Shown: positions 16,900 to 26,185, counted from the first letter of the stretch. The stretch: 64,000 nt of DNA from Betaproteobacteria bacterium (GCA_016868315.1 VGHE01000007.1:62001-126000); one strand, 5' to 3'. The notes: generated by a model not told the origin, from the sequence alone. Translations and numbers: made by a program.

Positions 16900-17966
16900 T
16901 TTTTTGGAGCAGCAAAAAATCCAATCACGTGTTTCGTAAAACTCTTCTCACATTTGCAACCGCAGGCTGCATATTGCTTTACGTTCTGAGCGGCTGTCGG
17001 GTTCAGGCGGGTAATCCATCCGCTGACAAGCCCAAAACCCCGGGGACGGTCACGGTTGCGCTTGCCGATGCTCCCGTGGATGAGCTGTCGAACTTGTACG
17101 TCACCGTGAAGGGAATCGCTTTTGCAGCCGAGGGTACGGGGCGTTGTTTGCGCGAACCTGCACGAGCTTGCGCTGATTCGAGTTTGGTTTCGTTTGAGTT
17201 CAACAGCACTATTGAGGTCGACCTGTTGAGTCTTTCGGACGGTCGTACTGAAATTTTACCTTTCTCTCAGGAACTCCCATCGGGAACATATGAAGGATTA
17301 CGTTTGTTTTTGAACGAAGGCAGTTCTGTGCGCGGAGTGCTCAAGAGCGATGGCAGCACTGTTGAGGTTGATTTTCCTGTGAGCCCACTCGGAAAGCGTG
17401 AGTTCACAATCGCACAGGAATTTGATGTTCAAGAGGGAACTGAAAATCAATTGATCATTCACGTCGACTTGCGTCGCTCACTGCGTAAGAATCCAAACGG
17501 ACGGTTCTTCCTGTCGCCCATCGTTAATGTGGTTCCGGAACGCTTTGCTGCGCGCTTGTTCGGAGATGTTGCGGACGCAAATGTGACACGCATCTGTGCC
17601 TACAACGAGGCAGGCAAGCGACGTCCGGATGGCTCAGGACATTCAGGGGGCAAGCCTGGGCAACCTTCAATAAATCCACAGCAGCCACCCCGGCCATCGT
17701 ACCCTGTTCCAACGCAGCCCACACGCTCGCCCTTTCCGCAGGCACCGGTACCCCCGCAACCTCCGTTGCGTCAGCCCGATGCAACCAGTTCGTGTGATAA
17801 TGCCGAGGCTGTTGCAGATCTAAGTGACAGCAAACGTAGCTATGATCTCAGGTACTTGCCACCCGTGCGCTACACCTTGCGGGCATTTAAGAAGGATGGC
17901 TCTTACACCGATACCTCAGTGACCGAACCGCTTTTGCCTCGCGAGAGCAGGGAGCTCGGACTGTGA
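16896..17966 (+). CDS. DUF4382-domain lipoprotein
   Basis: A 356-residue lipoprotein: basic N-terminus, hydrophobic core and lipobox LSGC. Residues ~45-210 fit DUF4382, an immunoglobulin-like or beta-sandwich domain: GTVTVALADAPVDELSNLYV, then VKGIAFAAEG and the 'LPSGTYEGLRLFL' strand. The C-terminal part is a Pro/Gln-rich linker (~245-295) followed by a short Cys-containing domain. Function of DUF4382 is unknown; such proteins are envelope-exposed. It is coupled to the TIGR02147 gene and followed 31 bases later by a metalloprotease. Confidence 0.8.
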   Translation: MIFWSSKKSNHVFRKTLLTFATAGCILLYVLSGCRVQAGNPSADKPKTPGTVTVALADAPVDELSNLYVTVKGIAFAAEGTGRCLREPARACADSSLVSFEFNSTIEVDLLSLSDGRTEILPFSQELPSGTYEGLRLFLNEGSSVRGVLKSDGSTVEVDFPVSPLGKREFTIAQEFDVQEGTENQLIIHVDLRRSLRKNPNGRFFLSPIVNVVPERFAARLFGDVADANVTRICAYNEAGKRRPDGSGHSGGKPGQPSINPQQPPRPSYPVPTQPTRSPFPQAPVPPQPPLRQPDATSSCDNAEAVADLSDSKRSYDLRYLPPVRYTLRAFKKDGSYTDTSVTEPLLPRESRELGL

Positions 17967-17997
17967 ATGAGTCGGACTGTGGGACAGGTGGTGACGC

Positions 17998-19032
17998 ATG
18001 TTGCTGACGCGTGCTGTGGTTGCTGGAGTGTTGTGTTGTGGAATTCCACAGGCCTGTTTGCCGAAGCAGAAAACGGATGCTGAGGTGAACTATGCTGTCG
18101 GTGACTGGTGGAAACGAGCTGACAGTAATCTTCTTGTCGCTGCAATGGAAAAGCAGCAAGTGATTGTTTGTTTGACCAGCGAGGGACGCGTCGATGCGTC
18201 CGTTTGGCCGCGCAACAAAGTGCACTTCGAGAAAATTGTTCGCTCTGCGCTGAGCGATTGGTTTGCTGCCATTGGTGCGAAGGTGCAAATCAATTTTGTT
18301 GAGCCGAGCTGTGTGAATGATCTGACCCAGGGCAGGGTACAGGTTGTGCTGCATTACGATGAACCACTTTTCCAGTCACGGATATCACAAACAGCGTCGC
18401 CCACATTAGGCGTATTTTTGATTGGCGATGGCGGCTTGCATCTCAACGTCAAAGGCGTTTTGAATCCGGCGCGCGATGCGACCCTGGGCTACAAAACAAC
18501 TCTGCATGAGTTGGGCCATGCGATGGGTCTCAACCACAGTCAGGTCACTGGTGCGGTGATGCAGCCGATGCTCTCGCGCGCAAGTGCGCGGCTCACTGCG
18601 GATGATGTTGCGGGGATCAAAGAAGTTTGGAATCGAGTGAGTCAGCAGCGTTCATCGGCTCCACGTGAGAGCGGCTCCAGCAAGGGCATGGATAAGCCCG
18701 TTCGTGCGGCAACGCGCGCTGCAGAAATTCAACCGTCTGTGGCTTCACCGGCACAGGGCGCAGGTGCACCAGAGGCTATGCCATCAAGCTCCACAGTGCG
18801 CTTGGCTCTGCGTTATGACTCCTGGTTCAAACTCTCAACGGCGCAGTCTTATTTGCTCGCTGAAAGCGAAAAATGTCCCTTGAAGTTGGATCAGCGGATT
18901 GTCGTGCAGATTCTCGATGGAGGCGCTTTATCCTCAGGACATCTCCGTGTGGCACTTGCAGAGAACCTGCCAGGATGCGCTTTCGGAGGCGTCGGCACTG
19001 TTGGATTTCTTTATCAGGGACATATTGATTGA
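17998..19032 (+). CDS. Secreted matrixin-type zinc metalloprotease
   Basis: A 344-residue protein with signal peptide and possible lipidation (PQAC near residue 20). The catalytic zinc site is HELGHAMGLNH (H170, E171, H174, H180), the extended HExxHxxGxxH of matrixins (peptidase family M10), followed by a VMQPM segment that stands for the Met-turn. A linker then leads to a C-terminal beta-rich domain (~260-344) of unknown kind. It would hydrolyse proteins outside the cytoplasm. It is the third gene of the TIGR02147 cluster. Whether it is anchored by lipid or released is unsure because the lipobox is imperfect. Confidence 0.88.
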   Translation: MLLTRAVVAGVLCCGIPQACLPKQKTDAEVNYAVGDWWKRADSNLLVAAMEKQQVIVCLTSEGRVDASVWPRNKVHFEKIVRSALSDWFAAIGAKVQINFVEPSCVNDLTQGRVQVVLHYDEPLFQSRISQTASPTLGVFLIGDGGLHLNVKGVLNPARDATLGYKTTLHELGHAMGLNHSQVTGAVMQPMLSRASARLTADDVAGIKEVWNRVSQQRSSAPRESGSSKGMDKPVRAATRAAEIQPSVASPAQGAGAPEAMPSSSTVRLALRYDSWFKLSTAQSYLLAESEKCPLKLDQRIVVQILDGGALSSGHLRVALAENLPGCAFGGVGTVGFLYQGHID

Positions 19033-19062
19033 CACTCAGCAGTAGCTCTTGCGGAGTAGCAA

Positions 19063-19506
19063 TTAACGCCTCACAGCTCTGTCCATTTCTCGTTTTGCGT
19101 CTTTGTTCTTCTGTGCTTCGCGTTTGTCGTGACCAGCTTTACCCTTTGCCAGAGCAATTTCTACCTTCACCAGATTGCTGTCATTGAAATACAACTCGAG
19201 CGGCACAATTGTGTACCCCTTTTGGCGTGTTGCTTCGTCGAGTTTTTTGATTTCGTTGCGGTTCAGCAGCAGGCGTCTGTCGCGGCGTTCCGTGTGGTTC
19301 AGATACGAGGCTTGTTTGAGTGTCGGAATGGTCAAGTTCATGAGCCAAGCCTGGCCGTCTCGGATCATGGCATAGCTCTCTGCTAGGCTCGGGTGAGAGT
19401 CACGCAGGCATTTAACCTCGGAACCGCGCAACGCGAGACCCGCCTCGACTTTGTCTTCGATGTGATACTCGTGAAAGGCACGCTTGTTTTTGGAAATAGA
19501 TTTCAT
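19063..19506 (-). CDS. smpB: SsrA-binding protein SmpB
   Basis: A 147-residue protein matching SmpB along its length: ISKNKRAFHEYHI at the start, EAGLALRGSEVKCLR, LNHTERRDRRLLLNR and the basic tail with KGKAGHDKRE. SmpB binds tmRNA and delivers it to stalled ribosomes for trans-translation. I chose the ATG at 19506 because family members start here; a GTG at 19545 would add 13 residues with no better ribosome site. The tmRNA gene is not in the window. It is divergent from the prepilin peptidase gene. Confidence 0.95.
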   Translation of the reverse strand: MKSISKNKRAFHEYHIEDKVEAGLALRGSEVKCLRDSHPSLAESYAMIRDGQAWLMNLTIPTLKQASYLNHTERRDRRLLLNRNEIKKLDEATRQKGYTIVPLELYFNDSNLVKVEIALAKGKAGHDKREAQKNKDAKREMDRAVRR

Positions 19507-19557
19507 CCGATGGCTCTGTTTGAAGGCTTGTGGCAGACTCTTCACCTTATGGAATAA

Positions 19558-20448
19558 GTGTTTTCAAAGATGAGGGCAAGTCGAATGCTGCTCGACGAAC
19601 CGACACTCAATATATTTTTTGCAATTTTCCTGTTCGCCTTTGGGGCATGCATTGGAAGTTTTTTGAACGTTGTTGCGCACCGCTTACCCCGTGATAAGTC
19701 CCTCATTCGCCCACGTTCGCACTGTCCTAGCTGTTCAGCACCCGTCCCGGCGCTTGGTTTGATACCCGTTTTTGGCTGGTTTCTAGTCAGAATGCGCTGC
19801 CAGAACTGCGGGGTAAAGGTTTCGTGGGTCTATCCGGCGGTTGAGCTCCTGTGTGCTGTAGGCACTGTATTTTTGTTCTTCAACACCTTGAGCCCAGCTC
19901 AGTTCGTGGGAACGCTCTGGCCTGAGGCAGCCTTGGGGAGCCAGCTTGGAGCAATGCGTTTTCAACCTCTGATAGCTGTTTTGACCCATCTGTTTTTGTT
20001 TTATACGGCCGTTCCACTGACACTCATTGACCTCGAGCACAGGATTTTGCCCGACGTTATTACGCTGGGTGGTACTCCCATTGCTCTGTTCCTGGGCGGA
20101 GCAAACGTGCACCTCGGGTGGCAAGGTGCCGTGGTGGGTGCCGCTGTGGGCTCGGGTGTACTGTTTTTCGTGGCCAAAACTTACGAAATCATCCGTGGTC
20201 GCGAAGGGCTGGGCTTTGGCGACGTAAAGTACATGGCACTGATTGGTGCTGTGGTTGGTTGGCAGGGGGTGCTGCTTGTGCTTGGCCTTGCCAGTGTTCT
20301 GGGCAGCGTCGTGGGAATCTTTCTGGGTTTGAGAAAACAGGCCGGATTGCAAACAGCCTTGCCATTTGGACCTTTTTTGGCAGCTGCTGCTCTGGTAGTG
20401 AGTTTATGGCAGCCGCTGATTTTGAATTTCTTTTTCGGTGATGTCTGA
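19558..20448 (+). CDS. pilD: Prepilin peptidase / N-methyltransferase (A24 family)
   Basis: A 296-residue inner-membrane aspartic protease that cleaves type IV prepilins and related pseudopilins and methylates the new N-terminus. Visible features: GSFLNVVAHRLP near the N-terminus, two CxxC pairs (C56/C59 and C81/C84) of the cytoplasmic zinc domain, catalytic aspartate D159 in LTLIDLEHR, and the second D222 in GFGDVKY. About seven membrane segments follow the usual pattern. GTG at 19558 is the first start; ATGs at 19570 and 19585 are possible. The helicase gene follows by 11 bases. Pilin genes are not near. Confidence 0.93.
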   Translation: MFSKMRASRMLLDEPTLNIFFAIFLFAFGACIGSFLNVVAHRLPRDKSLIRPRSHCPSCSAPVPALGLIPVFGWFLVRMRCQNCGVKVSWVYPAVELLCAVGTVFLFFNTLSPAQFVGTLWPEAALGSQLGAMRFQPLIAVLTHLFLFYTAVPLTLIDLEHRILPDVITLGGTPIALFLGGANVHLGWQGAVVGAAVGSGVLFFVAKTYEIIRGREGLGFGDVKYMALIGAVVGWQGVLLVLGLASVLGSVVGIFLGLRKQAGLQTALPFGPFLAAAALVVSLWQPLILNFFFGDV

Positions 20449-20459
20449 GGTTTTCTGTT

Positions 20460-22484
20460 GTGAGTTCATTTGATTTGTCGGGAACCCTCCAGTCATTAAA
20501 TCCCGAGCAGCGCGATGCTGTGCAGACGATGACTGGTCCATTGCTGGTTCTTGCCGGCGCAGGCACCGGCAAGACAAAAGTCATAACATCCCGGATCGCA
20601 CATCTGATTGCGCAAGGGTGTGCGCCTGAGAAAATCGTTGCGGTGAGTTTCACCAATAAGGCCGCCCGCGAGATGGGCGAACGCTTGGCTCATTTGGTTG
20701 GCAAGAAAGTAGAGAAGAGGGCTATTCTCTCAACTTTCCATTCGTTTTGCTTGCGTCTTTTGAGGGAGTTTCCTGAGTACGCGGGGCTATCGCGGGGCTT
20801 TTCTATTGCCGACGAAGGTACCAGTCGCGACTTGCTGCGCGACTCTCTGTCTGAGCATAAGCTTCAAGAGATCTTTTCGCTCCAGAAGGCGGCCGAACAC
20901 ATTGGTGGATGCAAAGACGCTTTGCTTCGGCCTGATGATCTTGTGAATGAAAAGCATTTGCTCAACCGCCTTTTGGTGAAAAAAGTGTTTTCCGACTACG
21001 AGCGGCGCCTGCGGTTATTCAACCTGGTTGATTTTGATGACATCGTCTACCGAACGGTATTGATGTTGCGTGATCATCCAGCCGTGCGGGATATTATTTG
21101 TGATCGCTATCAGCACTTCCTCGTCGATGAATTTCAGGACACAAGCAACGCACAGTTTGAATTGATTCGCATGCTCGGTGAAAGGCACCGCAACGTTTGT
21201 GCCGTGGGCGATGATGATCAAAGTATCTATGCCTGGCGTGGAGCCAAGCCCGAGGTGCTGTTTGATTTCTTCAAGGTCTTTCCCGAGGCAAAAAGGGTCA
21301 CACTCGAGCAGAATTATCGCTGTAGCAGCGAAATTCTCACGGTTGCCAATTCTGTGATTTCGACCAATACCACGCGTCTTGGCAAGACCCTTTGGAGCAC
21401 CAAGACAGCAAATTGTCCTGTGCGGGTGCATTCTGCCGAAACCGAGCGTGACGAAGCAATTTTTGTGGCCGACCAAATCCAACGCCTACGCCGTGAAGAG
21501 AATTTGCCATGGGTTGGATTCACGATTCTCGTGCGCAGTAATGCCCAGACAGAAATTCTTGAACAAGTTTTCATCGAGAGAAAAATTCCATTCCATGTTC
21601 ATGGTGGAAGCGAATTTTTCGATAAAAAAGAAATTCGTGATCTCCTCTCTTATCTGCGATTTGCTAATAACCCCAAGGATGCCAAAGCACTCATGCGCGT
21701 CATCAATGTGCCCGCTCGTGGCATTGGTCTGCGCACTCTTGAGCAGCTGAGTGAGGGGTTTCTTGAGGCTAGCTCAACTCAGCCGAGCTTGACTTTCTTG
21801 GCTCACTTGGATGCACAGCGAGCTCATTTTCCTGCTGTCTCGAGTTACCTCGATCAATTCATTCCAATTCATATGGAGTTCATCCAGGCCAGAAGTCAGT
21901 CTGATGTGGCAAGGTGTCTGCGGCGGTGTTTCGAGGAGCTTGGACTCAAAAATGAGATCCTGACCTCCTCGAAGAGCATGCAGATTGCCAACTGGCGGAT
22001 CAATCTTGTGGATAAGATGCTTGCTGTGATTGAAAAAATTCAGCTCGACGGCTTCAGTTTGGGCGAGATGGTGGATGCCTTGAACCTTGATGAATCGAGT
22101 TTCTCATCGCGCAAAGAAGTTGGCGATCGGGTTCAGCTGATGACCATCCATGCTTCAAAAGGACTCGAATTTCCTTGTGTGTTTGTTGTTGGAGTTGAAG
22201 AAAAGCGTCTGCCGCATGAGCGGAGCATTGAGACACCTGCAGGTGTCGAGGAAGAACGCAGATTGTTTTACGTTGCCCTGACCCGCGCTCAGAAATTTCT
22301 TTTCTTGAGTCACTGCGGATTTCGGGCACGTGGTTCGCGGCAGAGTCGGGGTGCTGATATTCAGCCGTCACGGTTTTTGAATGAGATTCCAGCAGAGTCT
22401 TTGCTCTTGACGGAAACCGATCCGGCCACCGAGGAGGCACAGCGTCTTGAGGCTGCGCAACGGCTCTTTGAACTGTTTCGGTGA
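20460..22484 (+). CDS. UvrD/Rep-family DNA helicase
   Basis: A 674-residue superfamily 1A 3'-5' helicase, the same length as E. coli Rep. Motifs in order: Q-motif region LNPEQRDAV, Walker A AGAGTGKT (~33-40), motif Ia VSFTNKAAREM, DEFQDTS (motif II), DDDQSIYAWRGA (motif III), EQNYRCSS (motif IV), TIHASKGLEF (motif V) and VALTRAQ (motif VI). It unwinds DNA during replication restart or repair; Rep, PcrA and UvrD cannot be separated by eye. GTG start with GAGG nine bases upstream. Confidence 0.93.
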   Translation: MSSFDLSGTLQSLNPEQRDAVQTMTGPLLVLAGAGTGKTKVITSRIAHLIAQGCAPEKIVAVSFTNKAAREMGERLAHLVGKKVEKRAILSTFHSFCLRLLREFPEYAGLSRGFSIADEGTSRDLLRDSLSEHKLQEIFSLQKAAEHIGGCKDALLRPDDLVNEKHLLNRLLVKKVFSDYERRLRLFNLVDFDDIVYRTVLMLRDHPAVRDIICDRYQHFLVDEFQDTSNAQFELIRMLGERHRNVCAVGDDDQSIYAWRGAKPEVLFDFFKVFPEAKRVTLEQNYRCSSEILTVANSVISTNTTRLGKTLWSTKTANCPVRVHSAETERDEAIFVADQIQRLRREENLPWVGFTILVRSNAQTEILEQVFIERKIPFHVHGGSEFFDKKEIRDLLSYLRFANNPKDAKALMRVINVPARGIGLRTLEQLSEGFLEASSTQPSLTFLAHLDAQRAHFPAVSSYLDQFIPIHMEFIQARSQSDVARCLRRCFEELGLKNEILTSSKSMQIANWRINLVDKMLAVIEKIQLDGFSLGEMVDALNLDESSFSSRKEVGDRVQLMTIHASKGLEFPCVFVVGVEEKRLPHERSIETPAGVEEERRLFYVALTRAQKFLFLSHCGFRARGSRQSRGADIQPSRFLNEIPAESLLLTETDPATEEAQRLEAAQRLFELFR

Positions 22485-22499
22485 CCTTCATAAAAAGGG

Positions 22500-23981
22500 A
22501 TGCCTGTGCAGAAAATTTTGAAAAAATTTCTGCTTGTCTTGGGACTTATTTTCGCTGCTTTATTCGCGATGGGTGCGGCTATTTGGCTTGCCGGCGTCCG
22601 TCAGAGTGAATTCTATTTGCTTAAATCGCTCCGCGGGCAAGCTTCCCTTGCGCTTTGGCTGGCACCACCTGAATCGGCAGCAAACTGGTGGGGATTGAGT
22701 CCCGAAAAACTGAACCTGTCTGTTTGGATTTCTCCCGCCAAAGTGCGCGCAGCTGTTCGGCATTTTGATGTTTGGATTCAGGAGTATTCTCTGTTGCGTG
22801 AGCTTACAGATGAAGCCGCAGATCAAGAGGGGGATGGTTATGTTTTGCCGCCCTCGGTTCTACCCAACGACGAGCAAGAAAGTGAAGAAATCTTCCTTGA
22901 AGACTCGTATGACATTGCCCTGCGTCAGCTGGTTCAGGATTTTTGGCAATCAGGTTTCATTGTGGTGGCGGGTTCAGTTCACTTCCGCTCGCCTCTCTGG
23001 CTCAAGCCTGGGCTTGGATGGTTAGCCTCTGGTGCGCATCCTCAATTGGCCACCGCATTCTTTGATTCCTACCTCGCATCGCTCGGCGCCCGTGAGGATG
23101 GCGCTGACCTGCCGAGCTGGATGACCGAGATTCCCTTTGCTCATCTTGATGTGTTGCAGAAGGATGGAGCCGCTCTGCAGGAATCGGTTTTCGAAGTTGG
23201 TGGCGAGCAGTTGGCGAGTCTGCATGTTCGCCTGTGTGACTTGGGTCATTTGCCGGACACGTGGTGCATTCTTGATGAAGGTACACCATTTGCAGTTGAG
23301 GCTCTTCTCTATGCCACCGAGGATTTTAAGGCGCAGTTCAAAGTTTATTGGCAGATCCGAGGTGAGCATTTGGTTTGGTCAAACACACCAGAATGCCTCT
23401 CAGCGCTGTTGGGTCAGCGTGAGGTTGCCAACCACACCTGCGGAGAGTTTTCCGCTGCGGTAGAGCCGACCAAGCTCTCACTCGGAGAGAGAGATTTTTT
23501 TAAAAGACAAAGTATCCAAAAAACCTCAATGGAGGCGGGGTTCTTTTTGAATCAGCATGTTCTCTACAGCGAGTTCGAACGGTCGCACAAATTGCTTGAA
23601 GAAACTCCTGCCGAAGGTGCAAGTTGGTTGTTCGATGCACTGCAGAGTTCGGGTGGTTTAGGAACGGTTGAGCACTGGCGCGCTGAGCTGCTCGAACAGT
23701 CGCTTTTGCGTCCGCGCTGGGGCTCTCGCTTTGTCTGGGAGCCACCCGAGGCTGGCGCGTTATCGACCTTTGTGAGATTTACTCAAAGCCCTCGGCCAGA
23801 GGACAGGCTCGCGGCGCGCTGGGCAGAAAGTCAGTTTAAATTCCTGTATGGTTTAATCTCGTCTTGGCGCGGTCTTCCCCGCAGTCCGGGGCAAATTGAA
23901 AAAATAGAACCATGGCAGAAAAGTGAAAGTTTCTGGAACGCCGTGGCACGCTATCGACTGGGATGGAGCGAAAGTCAATGA
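22500..23981 (+). CDS. Hypothetical protein with N-terminal membrane anchor, 493 aa
   Basis: Not recognised. A single N-terminal membrane helix (LLVLGLIFAALFAMGAAIWLAG, ~11-32) leads to a ~460-residue non-cytoplasmic region rich in Trp, Glu and Leu with no cysteine pattern or known motif. It could be a periplasmic anchored protein, but the family is unknown. It lies 15 bases after the helicase and its stop overlaps the next start (ATGA), so it shares an operon with a metallo-beta-lactamase-fold hydrolase. Confidence 0.7.
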   Translation: MPVQKILKKFLLVLGLIFAALFAMGAAIWLAGVRQSEFYLLKSLRGQASLALWLAPPESAANWWGLSPEKLNLSVWISPAKVRAAVRHFDVWIQEYSLLRELTDEAADQEGDGYVLPPSVLPNDEQESEEIFLEDSYDIALRQLVQDFWQSGFIVVAGSVHFRSPLWLKPGLGWLASGAHPQLATAFFDSYLASLGAREDGADLPSWMTEIPFAHLDVLQKDGAALQESVFEVGGEQLASLHVRLCDLGHLPDTWCILDEGTPFAVEALLYATEDFKAQFKVYWQIRGEHLVWSNTPECLSALLGQREVANHTCGEFSAAVEPTKLSLGERDFFKRQSIQKTSMEAGFFLNQHVLYSEFERSHKLLEETPAEGASWLFDALQSSGGLGTVEHWRAELLEQSLLRPRWGSRFVWEPPEAGALSTFVRFTQSPRPEDRLAARWAESQFKFLYGLISSWRGLPRSPGQIEKIEPWQKSESFWNAVARYRLGWSESQ

Positions 23982-24829
23982 AGTTGATTGCAATCGATGG
24001 GAATTCTCAAAAACTCGATGGCGGGGCGATGTACGGAAATGCACCGCGTGCCATGTGGGAGAAATGGTCGCCTCCGGACTCCTTGAATCGTATTTCATTG
24101 GCTTGTCGCAGCTTGCTCGTGGTTACTGATGATGGTCAGAAGATCCTCTTTGAGGCAGGGATCGGTGCTTTTTTTGAGCCAAAGTTGCGCGAACGTTTTG
24201 GTGTCGTTGAACAGACTCATTGTCTCATCGAAAACATGGCGCGTTTGGGAATCGACCCTTCTACAATCGATGACGTGGTTCTTTCTCATCTGCATTTCGA
24301 CCATGCCGGTGGCATTTTGAGTCGTTACGAGGATGGACCTTTGCATCTTGTGTTTTCCAAGGCTCGGTTTCATGCGTCGCGCAAGAATTGGGAGCGTTCC
24401 AATGCCCCTCATGCGCGTGATCGCGCATCCTTCGTTCCAGAGCTCAACCGATTGCTGAATGAAAGTGGCCGTCTGTTTCTGGTCGACAAAGAGCCACACG
24501 CTGCTTTGGCGCATCTTGTTCGATTTCACTGGTCTGATGGACACACTCCCGGACTCATGATGTCTGAAATCAAAACCCCGAGTGGTCCGATTGTGTTCAC
24601 CTCTGACCTGATTCCCGGTGCACCTTGGGTACACGTGCCAATTTCTATGGGATACGACCGCTTCCCTGAGCTTGTCATCGACGAAAAGCGTCAGTTGCTC
24701 GAAGAGTTACTTCCACGTCAGGCGATGCTGTTTTTCACCCACGATCCTGAGGTTAGTTGCGGTCGGCTGCAAAAAGACGCCGCGGGAAAATTTTCCACAG
24801 TGCCTGTAATGTTGAGCGATGTTCATTGA
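23978..24829 (+). CDS. Metallo-beta-lactamase-fold hydrolase
   Basis: A 283-residue cytoplasmic hydrolase of the MBL superfamily. The metal-binding signature SHLHFDHAGG (H104, H106, D108, H109) and a later DGHTPGLM histidine are visible; FTHDPEVS near the C-terminus gives the final histidine. Substrate is unknown: family members include lactonases, quorum-quenching enzymes and glyoxalase II. The start overlaps the stop of the previous gene; an ATG five codons upstream is a less likely alternative. The 3' end overlaps the convergent trypsin-like gene by 77 bases. Confidence 0.88.
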   Translation: MKLIAIDGNSQKLDGGAMYGNAPRAMWEKWSPPDSLNRISLACRSLLVVTDDGQKILFEAGIGAFFEPKLRERFGVVEQTHCLIENMARLGIDPSTIDDVVLSHLHFDHAGGILSRYEDGPLHLVFSKARFHASRKNWERSNAPHARDRASFVPELNRLLNESGRLFLVDKEPHAALAHLVRFHWSDGHTPGLMMSEIKTPSGPIVFTSDLIPGAPWVHVPISMGYDRFPELVIDEKRQLLEELLPRQAMLFFTHDPEVSCGRLQKDAAGKFSTVPVMLSDVH

Positions 24830-25625
24830 GTGTATCCGTGGTGTCTTGAATCCAACGCGAGAGCGAGCGCACTGAAACTGCATTGGCTTTGCCGCCGGCA
24901 CAGTTGCCTTGCACCACAATAGCTTTGAGTTCTCTCGTTTGGTTTTCAAAATTCCAAACCGGTGCTCCTGAATCACCGGAACAGGGCGCAACCTGTGCGC
25001 TGCCGGAGCTCAAGTGCATCTTTCCCTCGCTTGCAAGTTCCTGTTCGAATCGGAGTGGACTCCAGGAAGCGCTTGTACTCAAAATCGTGCGCGCAGACTC
25101 TGTTTTTAAGCGTATTGGGCTATAACCTTTCATCCACAGCGTCTGAGTCTGCCTTTCGGATGACGCTGGTAGTTTTTCGGACGTCGTCTGCTTTTCTGGC
25201 AGAGAGGTCTCGAGTGAGAGCAAAGCAATATCCACATCGAACGCGTTTGCTTTCAAGGTTGGCTGAAAGAGTGGATGAATAAACCAACGATTCACGCTGA
25301 AGGTGTTAGTTTCGCCCGGCTCTGCTCGAACAACGAGAGTCTGCTCTGGCCAGTGATTGCGAAATTCCTGAATGCAGTGTGCTGCGGTCAGGATAAGGTC
25401 ACGGCGGAGTGGCACACCACTGCAAAAGATCTGCTCTTCGCCGTTATTGCTGCGCGCAGCGAGGGCGACCGCAGCGGGCAAAGCTTCGTGTGTTGGCGGT
25501 TGCCATGAGGAACTTTCGACAATCATGGAGGGCTCAAAATCCTTCCGTGTGAGATTCGTTTTGAGTTTTGTTTTTTCGGCAGGATATTTCAAATGTGGTT
25601 CTGTAATGAAAACAAAAAAGGTCAT
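24753..25625 (-). CDS. Trypsin-like serine protease (S1 family)
   Basis: A chymotrypsin-fold protease: IFCSGVPLRRDLILTAAHC (catalytic H83), DVDIALLSLE (D132) and CSGDSGAPVW (S219), with paired cysteines (C68/C84) as in the fold. The longest start (ATG at 25625) lies inside the HU terminator stem and gives no signal peptide; a shorter ATG at 25526 (starting MIVESSSW) has GGAAGGA thirteen bases away. Neither gives an export signal, so location is uncertain. The 3' end overlaps the MBL gene on the other strand. I am sure of the fold, unsure of the start. Confidence 0.85.
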   Translation of the reverse strand: MTFFVFITEPHLKYPAEKTKLKTNLTRKDFEPSMIVESSSWQPPTHEALPAAVALAARSNNGEEQIFCSGVPLRRDLILTAAHCIQEFRNHWPEQTLVVRAEPGETNTFSVNRWFIHPLFQPTLKANAFDVDIALLSLETSLPEKQTTSEKLPASSERQTQTLWMKGYSPIRLKTESARTILSTSASWSPLRFEQELASEGKMHLSSGSAQVAPCSGDSGAPVWNFENQTRELKAIVVQGNCAGGKANAVSVRSLSRWIQDTTDTLNEHRSTLQALWKIFPRRLFAADRN

Positions 25626-25644
25626 CTCACAGGGAGATGACCTT
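25611..25644 (-). terminator. Rho-independent terminator of the HU gene
   Basis: A perfect 11-bp stem (AAGGTCATCTC/GAGATGACCTT, loop of five) followed on the minus strand by TTTTTTG. It ends the HU transcript 44 bases after its stop and carries the first ATG of the protease. Confidence 0.95.
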
Positions 25645-25687
25645 CTTCAGAAGACACTGCGAGCTGAGCTCGACAATGCAGGAAAGC

Positions 25688-26032
25688 TTACTTCTTACGA
25701 GCAGGAGCTTTCTTAGCGGTTGCTGCCTTCTTCTTGATGCCAACAGCTTCCTTGAGCGACTTGGCAGCGCGGAATGCAACCTTCTTGGAAGCTGGGATGC
25801 GGATTTCTTCGCCAGTTTGAGGATTGCGGCCCTTACGAGCAGCGCGCTCTTTCACCTGGATGATGCCAACTTTGTCGAGGCGGATTTTGGATTGACGGCT
25901 CACGAGCTCTGATTCGATTTCAGCAAGGAACTCGACGATGAGTTCTTTGGTGACTTTCTTTGGAAGTTCGTCGTGCTTGCTAGCAACGGCGGAGATCAGT
26001 TGGCTTGTGGAAACAGTAGTTGGCTTCTTCAT
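25688..26032 (-). CDS. HU/IHF-family DNA-binding protein with basic tail
   Basis: A 114-residue HU-type protein. Typical features are the helical N-terminus (LISAVASKH), the DNA-binding arm GRNPQTGEEIRIPAS and the following KKVAFRAAKSLKEAV. The C-terminus has an added Lys/Ala tail (KKKAATAKKAPARKK) absent from E. coli HU and like the basic tails of some actinobacterial or Bdellovibrio-type HU proteins. It bends and compacts DNA. AAGGA precedes the ATG, a good promoter lies 33 bases upstream and a strong terminator follows, so it is highly expressed alone. Confidence 0.95.
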   Translation of the reverse strand: MKKPTTVSTSQLISAVASKHDELPKKVTKELIVEFLAEIESELVSRQSKIRLDKVGIIQVKERAARKGRNPQTGEEIRIPASKKVAFRAAKSLKEAVGIKKKAATAKKAPARKK

Positions 26033-26064
26033 GCGCGTTGTTCCTTTCTTGAAAACCTGTGGCG

Positions 26065-26093
26065 ACTCTACAGTGCAACTTTAAAACTGACAA
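26065..26093 (-). promoter_or_regulatory. Predicted sigma-70-type promoter of the HU gene
   Basis: On the minus strand TTGTCA (-35) and TAGAGT (-10) are separated by exactly 17 bases; the -10 lies about 33 bases from the HU start. Confidence 0.65.
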
Positions 26094-26185
26094 GATCTGC
26101 AGAGCAAAAAATTTCGAAAACATTCACGACACGAAAATTTGAATGAGTCAACTGCCCCTTACAAAAAAGGGCACATCGCACCCCG

